NCBI GenBank assembly: GCA_018268335.1
Contig: JAFDWT010000076.1
Span: 9,650 to 44,844 of the forward strand
Length of the DNA stretch: 35,195 nucleotides
From: Armatimonadota bacterium
GTDB lineage: Bacteria; Armatimonadota; Fimbriimonadia; Fimbriimonadales; Fimbriimonadaceae
Direction: 5' to 3'
The notes beneath the pieces are model-generated. The model did no database searches and was not told where the DNA came from. It worked only from the letters and a program-made list of their open reading frames with translations. A program made the translations under genes and the position numbers. This document shows, one piece after another, positions 16,109-23,363 of the stretch. Each line of letters starts with the position of its first letter. Position 1 is the first letter of the stretch.

Positions 16109-16459
16109 ATGATAGATGCAGTGCCTGTTTCCCTTTCGGCCAATGAGCAGGCAGAAAATGCTTGGGCCGCGGTGTGGAGGGTGATCGCCGAATTAGAAGG
16201 CGTGAGCGTCGAGGAAAAGAAGTCGTGCCTGCATGTCTGCGCCGGAGGCGGGGCCTTTCTGGGTGTGCACCCGCGCAAGAACGGTGTGCGGCTGAACATC
16301 GTGCTGGACCGAACTTTGGAGGGCCCTCGCGTAGCCAGGAGCGAGGCGGTTTCGAAGCGGAGGTTTCACAACGAAGTGGACTTGGCGGCTGGCGACCAGG
16401 TCGATGGCGAACTGGCCGGCTGGATATCTGAGGCACATCGGTTCCGCATATCGGGTTAG
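16109..16459 (+). CDS. DUF5655-like small protein
   Basis: A 116-residue protein with the outline of DUF5655: AFLGVHPRKNGVRLNIVLDR in the middle, then SKRRFHNEVDLAAGDQVDGELAGWISEAHRF at the end. Function unknown; related domains occur alone or attached to DUF4287-type proteins. ATG 16109 was chosen because the frame further upstream only overlaps the gamma-glutamyltransferase gene and because a good -10 box sits just before it. Its stop overlaps that of the convergent lipoprotein gene by four bases. Confidence 0.65.
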   Translation: MIDAVPVSLSANEQAENAWAAVWRVIAELEGVSVEEKKSCLHVCAGGGAFLGVHPRKNGVRLNIVLDRTLEGPRVARSEAVSKRRFHNEVDLAAGDQVDGELAGWISEAHRFRISG

Positions 16460-17022
16460 TTGTGGCCCTTAGTGGACCAGGCCGAGCCGACGATATTTTT
16501 GGTGTTCAAGAACTGGGTCGAATCAACAGCCGATTCTGCGCACTCCAGTAAGGTGGGAACACGTGGGTCACCCTTTGGCAAGAAATCGGAGTAGGTGAAG
16601 ACGAGAAGGACGAGACGAGTGCCTTGAATCTCAGCCACTTGCCATGATGTGTGCTTGCCTTCCTTATCGGTAGTAGTGATTTTTCGCCAAGCGCTTCCCG
16701 CCCGTGTTTTCCCCTTTTCAGCGTTGACAAGGGACGGAATGTTGTCTAGATAGGATTCAAGATCGATCCGCTTTGTCTTATCTTTGATTTCGAAGACAAG
16801 CGCGCTGGCCCGCAGAACGACATCTGCGTCCTCTGGATAGTATTGGATGCTGGAATCGTCGACTGAGGGAAAGGCTGTCCAGTCGACAGGGATGACAAAT
16901 TGGGCGACACCTAATCGTTCTTGAACTCGTTTTGTGCCCATTGCCTTGTCTGTTTTGGTACCGATAGATCGGCATCCGGCACCAAGGAGGATAAGTGCGA
17001 GAAGGAAGGTGTCTTTTCGCAT
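16456..17022 (-). CDS. Putative lipoprotein of unknown function
   Basis: A 188-residue protein with a clear lipoprotein signal: MRKDTFLLALILLGAGC, lipobox LGAGC with Cys17 as the first mature residue. The mature part has mixed alpha/beta character (RLGVAQFVIPVDWTAF, LRASALVFEIKDKTKRID, WQVAEIQGTRLVLLVFTY) and I recognise no family. The coding sequence looks less GC-rich than its neighbours by eye. A TACTCT box ends 8 nt before ATG 17022. Confidence 0.75.
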   Translation of the reverse strand: MRKDTFLLALILLGAGCRSIGTKTDKAMGTKRVQERLGVAQFVIPVDWTAFPSVDDSSIQYYPEDADVVLRASALVFEIKDKTKRIDLESYLDNIPSLVNAEKGKTRAGSAWRKITTTDKEGKHTSWQVAEIQGTRLVLLVFTYSDFLPKGDPRVPTLLECAESAVDSTQFLNTKNIVGSAWSTKGHN

Positions 17023-17030
17023 CTTGGTTC

Positions 17031-17036
17031 AGAGTA
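17031..17036 (-). promoter_or_regulatory. -10 box of a short-leader promoter (lipoprotein gene)
   Basis: TACTCT on the minus strand, 8 nt before ATG 17022. Confidence 0.4.
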
Positions 17037-17151
17037 CCGGTCTTTGACTTCTCCGGGGAAGCATCTTAGCCCTGTTTCTCTTGACGTATTGTGCGATTGA
17101 GAGAGGCGGCAGCAGTTGGTACGACTCGGTGAAATTGCGGTCTCAGCTGGG

Positions 17152-17157
17152 TAGCAT
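17152..17157 (+). promoter_or_regulatory. -10 box of a likely leaderless promoter (VOC gene)
   Basis: TAGCAT ends 6 nt before ATG 17164; no Shine-Dalgarno. Confidence 0.45.
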
Positions 17158-17163
17158 CGCGAC

Positions 17164-17505
17164 ATGCCCAACCCGGTCTGTTTCTTCGAAATCGGTTGCG
17201 CCGACGCCCCTGCGACCCAAGCCTTTTATGCCGGCCTCTTTGACTGGAAGATGGATCCGGGGCCGACGGGGGCGATGATCGACACGGGAGAGGGGATCGG
17301 CGGGCAGATCAACTCTTTGGGGCATGAGCCGCACCAGTACGTGACGTTCTATGTCGCCGTCGACGATGTCGCGGCGAGTATCGCGAAGGTGCAGGAGCTG
17401 GGTGGCAAGCTGATCGTCGGCCCGGTGCCGATTCCGATCGGCACCTTCGCCTGGATCGCCGACCCGGGCGGTAACGTCATCGGACTGTGGAAAGCGAACT
17501 CGTAG
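17164..17505 (+). CDS. VOC superfamily protein (glyoxalase-like)
   Basis: A 113-residue single VOC domain: VCFFEIGCADAPATQAFYAGLFDWKM at the start, YVTFYVAVDDVAASIAKVQELGGK in the middle and IADPGGNVIGLWK at the end. This is the subgroup often annotated as glyoxalase/bleomycin-resistance protein; substrate unknown. It overlaps the following PhyH gene by 19 bp on the same strand, so the two are probably co-transcribed. Confidence 0.85.
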   Translation: MPNPVCFFEIGCADAPATQAFYAGLFDWKMDPGPTGAMIDTGEGIGGQINSLGHEPHQYVTFYVAVDDVAASIAKVQELGGKLIVGPVPIPIGTFAWIADPGGNVIGLWKANS

Positions 17506-18164
17506 GCATCGCCGAGAGCGTCCGGCGGGACGGCTACGCTGTCGTCAAGAATGTCGTGCCTTTGTCGGAGGTGCTTGGCTTGCTGGCTGAGGCTGAACGG
17601 TCGATGTGCGATGGGGCAGGAGACCGGAACGCCTTGGCCTGGCCGTGGGTGTCGCGACTGGCAGCAGACCCTCGGTTGGCCAGGCTGGCGACGGCTTGCC
17701 TTAGTGGGCCTGTGCGCCCTGTGAGAGGGATCCTCTTCGACAAAGTCCCCGGTGCGAATTGGAAGCTGGGCTACCACCAAGACCGCGCTCTGGCCTTGCG
17801 CGAGAAAAGAGATGTCGAGGGGTTTGTGGGATGGTCGGTCAAGGACGGCGTCGTCCACGCCTTGGCCCCTGCCGAGGTGCTCGAGCGGATGGTCGCCGTC
17901 CGCCTGAGCCTGGACGATTGCGGCCCGGACAACGGCCCGCTCCGCGTCGTGCCAGGGTCGCACTTGCACGGTTTGCTGCCGAAAGGGACTGGAGTGGCGA
18001 GCGAGGTCTCCTGCAATTTGTCGGCTGGCGGAGTTGTGTTGATGAAGCCGCTGACGCTGCACGCCTCCTCAGCCGCGACGAGCCCCAGCCATCGGCGGGT
18101 GCTGCACATCGAGTACATCACCGGTGGCTTGCCGGGCGGCTTGGAGTTTCACGATTGGTCGTGA
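17487..18164 (+). CDS. Phytanoyl-CoA dioxygenase (PhyH) family oxygenase
   Basis: A 225-residue Fe(II)/2-oxoglutarate-dependent oxygenase of the PhyH family. Iron ligands are His97 and Asp99 in LGYHQDRAL and probably His192 in LTLHASS, with an Arg in SHRRVLH (203/204) for 2-oxoglutarate. GPDNGPLRVVPGSH is the usual strand before the distal His. All expected residues are present. The start GTG 17487 lies inside the VOC gene; no later start would keep the N-terminal helix. Substrate unknown. The 3' end overlaps the convergent kinase gene by 16 bp. Confidence 0.88.
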   Translation: MESELVGIAESVRRDGYAVVKNVVPLSEVLGLLAEAERSMCDGAGDRNALAWPWVSRLAADPRLARLATACLSGPVRPVRGILFDKVPGANWKLGYHQDRALALREKRDVEGFVGWSVKDGVVHALAPAEVLERMVAVRLSLDDCGPDNGPLRVVPGSHLHGLLPKGTGVASEVSCNLSAGGVVLMKPLTLHASSAATSPSHRRVLHIEYITGGLPGGLEFHDWS

Positions 18165-18703
18165 CCATGCAACTCGTCAGCGAGCCGTCGCGCTCGGTCG
18201 GGTTCAGGGTGTGTTGTGTCCACTTCAATGACCCGGCCGCCTAGGTCGAGGGGCTCGCAGCGACCGTTCATCAGGTAGTCCCGCCAGCGCTCGATGTTGT
18301 CGCCGTCGCAGTGGCCGGGGTGGCGTGAGCCGTCGGCGACGCGCGCTTTGAAGCGCTCAAAGACCACCTCGCCATCGGCGACGCACAGAACTTGGACGAT
18401 CTTTGCGCCATAGGATTCGGCCCAGTCTCTGTACTTGGCGGTATCGAATTGCGGGTTGAAATTGGCTTCCATCACAAACCCCACTCCGGCTCGCAAGAGA
18501 GTTTCGAGGACGTAGTTCATCACCGCGTGGGTGGTGCCGCTCAGGTGGTGCGCCCACTCGCGGTCGCGGACGCCGAGGTCGTCGAAGAGCCGCTCCTTGA
18601 CGTCGTCCTTGGTGAAGAGCGGGAGTCCCAGGAGCGGGGCCAGCTCCCGGGCCAGGGTGGTCTTGCCCGTAGCCGAGATTCCATTCACCAAGACGATCAG
18701 CAC
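18149..18703 (-). CDS. P-loop ATPase/kinase (AAA_33 / zeta-toxin-like)
   Basis: A 184-residue single-domain P-loop protein resembling small-molecule kinases of the AAA_33 type. Walker A is GISATGKT at residues 8-15, followed by LFTKDDVKERLFDDLG, a substrate-binding region, and FVMEANFNP, a Walker B-like strand. VFERFKAR and the later RxxxxxGR region would form the lid. Substrate unknown; it lacks a partner antitoxin gene, so a toxin role is unlikely. Start GTG 18703 is preceded by TATGCT with a 6-nt gap. Confidence 0.8.
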   Translation of the reverse strand: MLIVLVNGISATGKTTLARELAPLLGLPLFTKDDVKERLFDDLGVRDREWAHHLSGTTHAVMNYVLETLLRAGVGFVMEANFNPQFDTAKYRDWAESYGAKIVQVLCVADGEVVFERFKARVADGSRHPGHCDGDNIERWRDYLMNGRCEPLDLGGRVIEVDTTHPEPDRARRLADELHGHDQS

Positions 18704-18709
18704 GCCGCC

Positions 18710-18715
18710 AGCATA
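18710..18715 (-). promoter_or_regulatory. -10 box of a likely leaderless promoter (kinase gene)
   Basis: TATGCT on the minus strand, 6 nt before GTG 18703. Confidence 0.5.
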
Positions 18716-18760
18716 CTGAGGCGACTCCCAGGGGCGCGACCTGGTAGAAACAGATCACAC

Positions 18761-19234
18761 ATGGCCGCGACTGTCGATGATCTTTTGGAGGGTGTCCGCC
18801 GCTCTCGGGCACACTTCCTCAAGCACCTAGAGGGGCTGACTGACGAGCAATACGACTGGAAACCCTACGCTGAGTGCAAGGCCGTCCGGGAAACACTGAC
18901 GCACCTCTTATGGGTCGACCGTGCGGCGCTGGACACGATGGAGACGGGCCAGATGCCGACCAGTATGGGCATCGAAGTCGAGGATTCTTCGCTGCCGACT
19001 ATGGTGGGACTCCTCGAAGAATCTCACCGAGCCCTTGTGGATTACATTGCGGTGACCTACCAAGACGCACCTCTCGACGCGCCCAACACCTTGTGGGGCG
19101 ACGACCAGAAGTTGATCAACGCCGTGCCTTACTTAGCGAGCGAGGACTACTACCACGCCGGTCAAGTCGCCTATGTGCGATTGGCGACAGACCCGGCTTG
19201 GGACTACTACGCCCAGATTTACGGCGTCGCATGA
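18761..19234 (+). CDS. DinB-like protein (third copy type)
   Basis: A 157-residue DinB superfamily protein: ATVDDLLEGVRRSRAHFLKHLEGLTDEQYDWKP is a standard first helix and turn, RETLTHLLWVDRAAL carries the first possible metal His, and SEDYYHAGQVAYVRL has one His in the last. The pattern is closer to YfiT/DinB_2 than the copy at 12955. Its stop overlaps the start of the HEAT-like gene by ATGA, suggesting joint expression. Confidence 0.75.
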   Translation: MAATVDDLLEGVRRSRAHFLKHLEGLTDEQYDWKPYAECKAVRETLTHLLWVDRAALDTMETGQMPTSMGIEVEDSSLPTMVGLLEESHRALVDYIAVTYQDAPLDAPNTLWGDDQKLINAVPYLASEDYYHAGQVAYVRLATDPAWDYYAQIYGVA

Positions 19235-19857
19235 GGTGGCCCATGTCTGGTGGCGCGCTGCAGCGGTTTCGGCAGAGCATGGACATCGACTACGAGAAGT
19301 GGCACGACGGCGTCGGCTACGACCTGGAGGCGATCGACGCTTTTGACGACCGTGACCGCCGGGAGGCGGAGAAACTGCTGGTGCCTCGGGCCGCTCAGGA
19401 CTGGCGCGACTTGGAGGCGCTGGACCGGTTGGGGACGCCTCGGGCGGTCGACGCGATCCTGAAGACGCGCAAGCACAAGAACCCCGAGACCCGCCTACGC
19501 GCCCACGACTATGGGCCGCCGCCGACCCAGGCAGAGTGGGACGCCGTCTTGACCTACGCCTGGCCGCACGTCGAGCCGTACTCGGGCCTCACGTTGGCGA
19601 AGAGGTGCAGCATGGAGCACCCGAGCCAGGCGGTGGTGGCGGCGGTGTGGAAGCAGGTGCGCGAGCCGAGCGTCAACGCGTACCACGCAGCGGAGACGCT
19701 GTGCTTGATCGCCGGGATCATCCCGCATGAATATGACTTCACCTATCGGGAGATCTATTTGCGGCTCAACGGGCCCCGGACCGACGACCGAGATTTGGCG
19801 GTGGCGCAGGTGGAGGCGCTGTGTCGCGACGGGTTGGCTCGGTATGTCCGGGGTTGA
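19231..19857 (+). CDS. HEAT-like repeat protein of unknown function
   Basis: A 208-residue, probably cytoplasmic helical protein. MDIDYEKWHDGVGYDLEAIDAF opens the conserved part, followed by two or three HEAT-like helical pairs (RDLEALDRLGTPRAVDAILKTRK, SQAVVAAVWKQVREPSVNAYHAAETLCLIAG). No catalytic motif is seen. Start ATG 19231 overlaps the stop of the DinB-like gene; ATG 19243 is an alternative. Known relatives, as far as I recall, are uncharacterised. Ends about 100 bp before the repeat copy B. Confidence 0.55.
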   Translation: MRWPMSGGALQRFRQSMDIDYEKWHDGVGYDLEAIDAFDDRDRREAEKLLVPRAAQDWRDLEALDRLGTPRAVDAILKTRKHKNPETRLRAHDYGPPPTQAEWDAVLTYAWPHVEPYSGLTLAKRCSMEHPSQAVVAAVWKQVREPSVNAYHAAETLCLIAGIIPHEYDFTYREIYLRLNGPRTDDRDLAVAQVEALCRDGLARYVRG

Positions 19858-19954
19858 TTTGAAACTCTGCCGTTTTGGTTGCGGTTCTTCGAATCCGGAT
19901 GGAGCCCGAGTCAAGCCCGGGATGACGGGTGGTGGATGGGAGCGCTAGGTGCTT

Positions 19955-19986
19955 GGCACTGGAACCGCTTCGCTCTATCCAGTGCC
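19955..19986 (+). repeat. 32-bp dispersed hairpin repeat, copy B
   Basis: Perfect 8-bp stem GGCACTGG / CCAGTGCC with a 16-nt loop containing CGCTTCGC. It lies between convergent genes, and its complementary strand supplies the last codons and the TAG stop (19977-19975) of the PP2C gene. Confidence 0.9.
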
Positions 19987-20808
19987 ACCCACTACGTCCA
20001 CCACGTCGTCGATTCGGACGACGACGACTGTCGCGTTGTCCGAGCCTCCGCCGACCAGGGCGGCGCCGACGAGTTTCCAGGCTGCTTCGCTGGGGCCGTG
20101 GTTGGCCAGGATCTGGTGGATGTCGGGGTCCTCAACGTGGTTGGTCACTCCGTCGGAGCAGAGCATGAAAACATCACCGGGCATCAAGGTCATCTGAAAG
20201 ATGTCGGGGATCACGTCCGCCTCGGGGCCGATGGCGCGGGTGATCATGTGGCGGTAAGGGCTGGCTTCCGCCGCTTCGCGGGACATCATGCCAGCCCGCA
20301 CGGTTTCCTCGACCCACGTGTGGTCGATGGTCAGCTGTTGCAGTTCACCCTCGCGCAGGCGGTAGACCCGCGAGTCGCCGACCTGGGCGATGAAGCCTTG
20401 GTCTTGTAGCAAGATGAGCGACGACAACGTCGAGCCCATGCCTCGCCGGGCCTGCACAGAGCGGCCGACGTCGTGGACAAACCGGTTGGCGGCGGCAACA
20501 GCGCCGCGGAGGGCGCCCTCGGTTTCAGACGTGTGGTTGCGATAGACGTCGATGAAGGTCTTGGTCGCCAACTCGCTGGCGATCTGGCCGGCTTCGTGTC
20601 CGCCCATGCCGTCGCAGACGACGAAAAGCAAGCCTTTGCCGGCCAGTTCTTGCTCGGTCTCGGGGATGAAGAACTCGTGCTTGTCCTCGTTGTTCTCGCG
20701 GACACGCCCCATGTCGGTTTTGGCGCCCACGGACACTAGCGGTCGGAACCGCAGCTCTACTGGAGCGACCAAGGCCTGGACTTCAAATTCCGCCGTGATC
20801 TCTTCCAT
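19975..20808 (-). CDS. PP2C-type Ser/Thr protein phosphatase
   Basis: A 277-residue metal-dependent phosphatase (PPM/PP2C). All core motifs are present in order: GRVRENNEDKHEF near 33-45, VVCDGMGGHEAG, MGSTLSSLIL, VGDSRVYRL, LCSDGVTN and GGSDNATVVVV, which supply the two-metal site aspartates. It has no membrane segment, so it acts in the cytoplasm. The start ATG 20808 follows the FHA gene stop after a single base. Its last residues and stop codon are encoded by repeat copy B. With the FHA protein it would form the reader and eraser of Thr phosphorylation; the kinase is not in this window. Confidence 0.92.
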   Translation of the reverse strand: MEEITAEFEVQALVAPVELRFRPLVSVGAKTDMGRVRENNEDKHEFFIPETEQELAGKGLLFVVCDGMGGHEAGQIASELATKTFIDVYRNHTSETEGALRGAVAAANRFVHDVGRSVQARRGMGSTLSSLILLQDQGFIAQVGDSRVYRLREGELQQLTIDHTWVEETVRAGMMSREAAEASPYRHMITRAIGPEADVIPDIFQMTLMPGDVFMLCSDGVTNHVEDPDIHQILANHGPSEAAWKLVGAALVGGGSDNATVVVVRIDDVVDVVGGTG

Positions 20809-20809
20809 T

Positions 20810-21706
20810 TCAGTCCTTGAACCTGACTCGCAGCTCGACGGCTCCGAGTTTGACGACGTCGTCCTTGGTCAGCTGGACTTTTTGGCCGACGTTGAGCTTG
20901 GCTTCGTTGAGCAGGGTGCCGTTGGTCGAACCGGTGTCGGTGAGCCAGACGCCGGTTTCCGTCACCTCGATCTCGCCGTGCCGACCGCTGACATAGGGGT
21001 CGCTGACGACGATTTCATTGTCGCTCTTGCGGCCAAAGGTGTGGGTGCCCAGTTCCAGCGCCACCTCGCCGTCCGGCATGACTAGCCAGGCTACCGCCGT
21101 GCTCGTCGTCGGAGCCGAAGAGATCGCGGTGGTCTTGCCACCGATGGCGGCCAGCGTCTTGTTCACCTCTCCGGGCAGGCTGACTGTCATCTCAAAGCCG
21201 CCGAACGAGACTTTGTCGCCGTTGCCCAGCGCTTTCCGCTCGCCTGCGCCGAGCCTGGAGCCGCCGACCGACGTCCCGTTGGTGCTGCCCAAGTCTTCGA
21301 TGAAGACTGTCATGCCATCGAGCGTGGCCTTGGCGTGTTGCCGGCTGACCCGAGTGTCTTCGACCAAGACGTCGCCTTGGCGGCCGACGACGTTGCCGCC
21401 GGGGCGCAGAATGTGCTCGCGGCCGTTGCTGTCGACGAGGACCGGCAGCTGCACGGCCGGGGCGCCAAAGGCGTCGCCGTCCAACGCCTTCTCGAAAATC
21501 AGCCCGCAGTCGACGCACCACATCATGCCTGGGGGGTTAAAGGTCTTGCAGACAGGGCATTGCACCGGCTTGATCGTTTGCGTCGCGTTCAGACTCGGCC
21601 CCGTGCCCATCATGGTCTTGTTGGGGTCGAGCACCGATCCCATCTGGGTCCGGTTAGGGTCGGCGACGGGCGGTGCTCCCATTTGGGTGCGGTTCGGGTC
21701 GTTCAT
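20810..21706 (-). CDS. Double-FHA, zinc-ribbon signalling protein with N-terminal TQ/TM repeats
   Basis: A 298-residue protein. Residues 1-45 contain three near-identical units, DPNRTQMG, DPNRTQMG and DPNKTMMG, plus ATQT, with Thr7, Thr20, Thr31 and Thr42 as possible phospho-acceptors. A zinc ribbon follows: Cys50, Cys53, Cys64, Cys67 in CPVC..WCVDC. FHA domain 1 (about 88-178) has GR 108-109, SRQH 121-124 and STNGT 141-145. FHA domain 2 (about 205-298) has GR 225-226, SGRH 240-243 and GSTNGT 259-264. Both have the residues that bind phospho-threonine. The layout recalls GarA-type proteins whose N-terminal phospho-Thr binds their own FHA domain. Co-transcribed with PP2C. Confidence 0.9.
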   Translation of the reverse strand: MNDPNRTQMGAPPVADPNRTQMGSVLDPNKTMMGTGPSLNATQTIKPVQCPVCKTFNPPGMMWCVDCGLIFEKALDGDAFGAPAVQLPVLVDSNGREHILRPGGNVVGRQGDVLVEDTRVSRQHAKATLDGMTVFIEDLGSTNGTSVGGSRLGAGERKALGNGDKVSFGGFEMTVSLPGEVNKTLAAIGGKTTAISSAPTTSTAVAWLVMPDGEVALELGTHTFGRKSDNEIVVSDPYVSGRHGEIEVTETGVWLTDTGSTNGTLLNEAKLNVGQKVQLTKDDVVKLGAVELRVRFKD

Positions 21707-21779
21707 AGGGGGGGGCGTGCTCTCCGGCGGTGCACCACCATTTCACCACAAAAGCGGGGAAGTTGGGGCGTCAGGCATG

Positions 21780-21785
21780 TATAGT
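21780..21785 (+). promoter_or_regulatory. -10 box of a short-leader promoter (M28 gene)
   Basis: TATAGT, 12 nt before ATG 21798, so the leader would be about five bases. It would start the long plus-strand run of genes up to 33431. Confidence 0.45.
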
Positions 21786-21797
21786 TGGCTCCAAGCC

Positions 21798-23363
21798 ATG
21801 TTCCAGAGTGCTCCAGCCGCCTTACTGTTTCTTGCCTCCCTTGGCGCTCCTTCTGCTTTGAGCGCCCGCGATGGGATTTACGGCGAGCCGACGCCGATCA
21901 CTCCGACGCGCCTGCGGGCCCATTTGGAGTTCGTCGCTGACGATCTGATGGAAGGCCGCGACACGCCCTCGCGCGGTTTGGACACCACCGCCCTTTACAT
22001 TTCGACACAGCTCAAGCTGTGGGGCGTCAAGCCGGGCGGCGACAATGGCTCGTATTTCCAGTTCATTAACCTAGGATCGGCGGTCGCCGACGCCGAAAAG
22101 ACCACGATGAAGCTGGCCGGCCAAGACCTGAAGTTCGGCGAGGACTTTGTCGCCCAGGGCTCCACGGGGCAGGCCAACGGCAAGATGGTGTTCGTCGGAC
22201 AGGGCTGGATGATCAAGGAAAAAGGTATCGACCCCTACAAAGGTGTCGATGTCAAAGGCAAGCTTCTCCTTGTTGCTGGAGGCCAGCCTACCGGTTTCCG
22301 CCGCATCATGCGGGCTGGTAAGGAGGGGGTCGACTTCCTGTCGCCCGAAAGTGCGGTGAAGTTGTATGGTGCGAAGGGCATCGTGCGAGTGGCCAGCGAT
22401 GTGGACTTGGCCGGATGGGACAGGCTGAGCGGCAAGACTCCGCCACGAGCCTCGGGCCCCAGCGCTAAAGTTGCAGACGTGCCACTGGTCATCGTCAAAC
22501 CCGAGGCGATGCAAAAGGCATTGACCTCGCAGGCCAACGCTATCATCGCCAACAACTCACCGACACCGCCCAGTGCCGCGATTGATGCGGACGTCTCCTA
22601 CAATGTCGTCATGAAGCCGGTCGCAGTGCGGACCGAAAACGTGGTTGCGATCATTCCCGGCTCCGATCCGACGCTGAAGGCCGAATACGTCGCTTTTGGT
22701 GCCCACATGGACCACGTCGGCATGGGCGGTAACGGGCCGGACAAGATCTTCAACGGCGCGGACGACGACGGCTCGGGCACGGTCTCGATCTTGGAGATCT
22801 GCCATGCCTTTGCCACTGGGCCGAAGCCTAAGCGCTCGATGCTGTTCGTCTGGCACTGCGGCGAGGAGAAGGGCTTGTGGGGCAGTAGCTACTTCACCAA
22901 CAACCCGACGGTGCCAATCGACAAGATTGTCGCGCAACTCAACATCGACATGATCGGCCGGAGTCGCAAGCCGGGTGACACCAACGCGGCGAACAAGATG
23001 CTGACGGGCCCGAACGAAATCTACGTCGTCGGCAGCAAGCGGATGAGCGACGATCTGTACAACGCCAGCGTCGCGGCGAACAACGACCTGTACAAGTTGC
23101 AATACAACTACCACTACGACGAGCCGAACGACCCCGAGTCGATCTTCACCCGCAGCGACCACTACAACTATGCGGTGAAGGGGATTCCCATCATCTTCTG
23201 GTTCGACGGGGTCCACGAGGACTACCACCGACCGGGCGACGAAGTCAGCAAGATTGACTTTGAGAAGATGGCGAAAGTCGCGCGCACCGTCTACGGCCTC
23301 GGCTTCCGGCTGGGGAACGACGCGAACCGGCCCAAAGTGCTCCGCTCGGCAACCGGCGGATGA
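21798..23363 (+). CDS. Secreted M28-family zinc peptidase with PA-like domain
   Basis: A 521-residue aminopeptidase-like protein. Residues 1-23 are a signal peptide ending near LSA-RD, though without a basic N-region. An inserted PA-type domain spans roughly 110-260. The M28 zinc centre is complete: His303 in GAHMDH, Asp323 in GADDDGSG, Glu356/Glu357 in CGEEKGLWG, Asp384 in NIDMIGR and His477 in DYHRPGD. ATG 21777 is an alternative start, but it would overlap the -10 box. The stop overlaps the dxr start (ATGA). Likely role: digestion of peptides outside the cytoplasm. Confidence 0.88.
   Translation: MFQSAPAALLFLASLGAPSALSARDGIYGEPTPITPTRLRAHLEFVADDLMEGRDTPSRGLDTTALYISTQLKLWGVKPGGDNGSYFQFINLGSAVADAEKTTMKLAGQDLKFGEDFVAQGSTGQANGKMVFVGQGWMIKEKGIDPYKGVDVKGKLLLVAGGQPTGFRRIMRAGKEGVDFLSPESAVKLYGAKGIVRVASDVDLAGWDRLSGKTPPRASGPSAKVADVPLVIVKPEAMQKALTSQANAIIANNSPTPPSAAIDADVSYNVVMKPVAVRTENVVAIIPGSDPTLKAEYVAFGAHMDHVGMGGNGPDKIFNGADDDGSGTVSILEICHAFATGPKPKRSMLFVWHCGEEKGLWGSSYFTNNPTVPIDKIVAQLNIDMIGRSRKPGDTNAANKMLTGPNEIYVVGSKRMSDDLYNASVAANNDLYKLQYNYHYDEPNDPESIFTRSDHYNYAVKGIPIIFWFDGVHEDYHRPGDEVSKIDFEKMAKVARTVYGLGFRLGNDANRPKVLRSATGG

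Noticed and set aside
18149-18703. Zeta-type toxin of a toxin-antitoxin pair
   Set aside because: The P-loop domain is similar, but no small antitoxin gene is next to it on the same strand; the neighbour is a convergent oxygenase.
19858-19954. Possible tRNA or small RNA in the gap before repeat copy B
   Set aside because: A GTTCTTCGAATCC segment resembles a T-loop, but no acceptor stem or anticodon arm can be folded around it.
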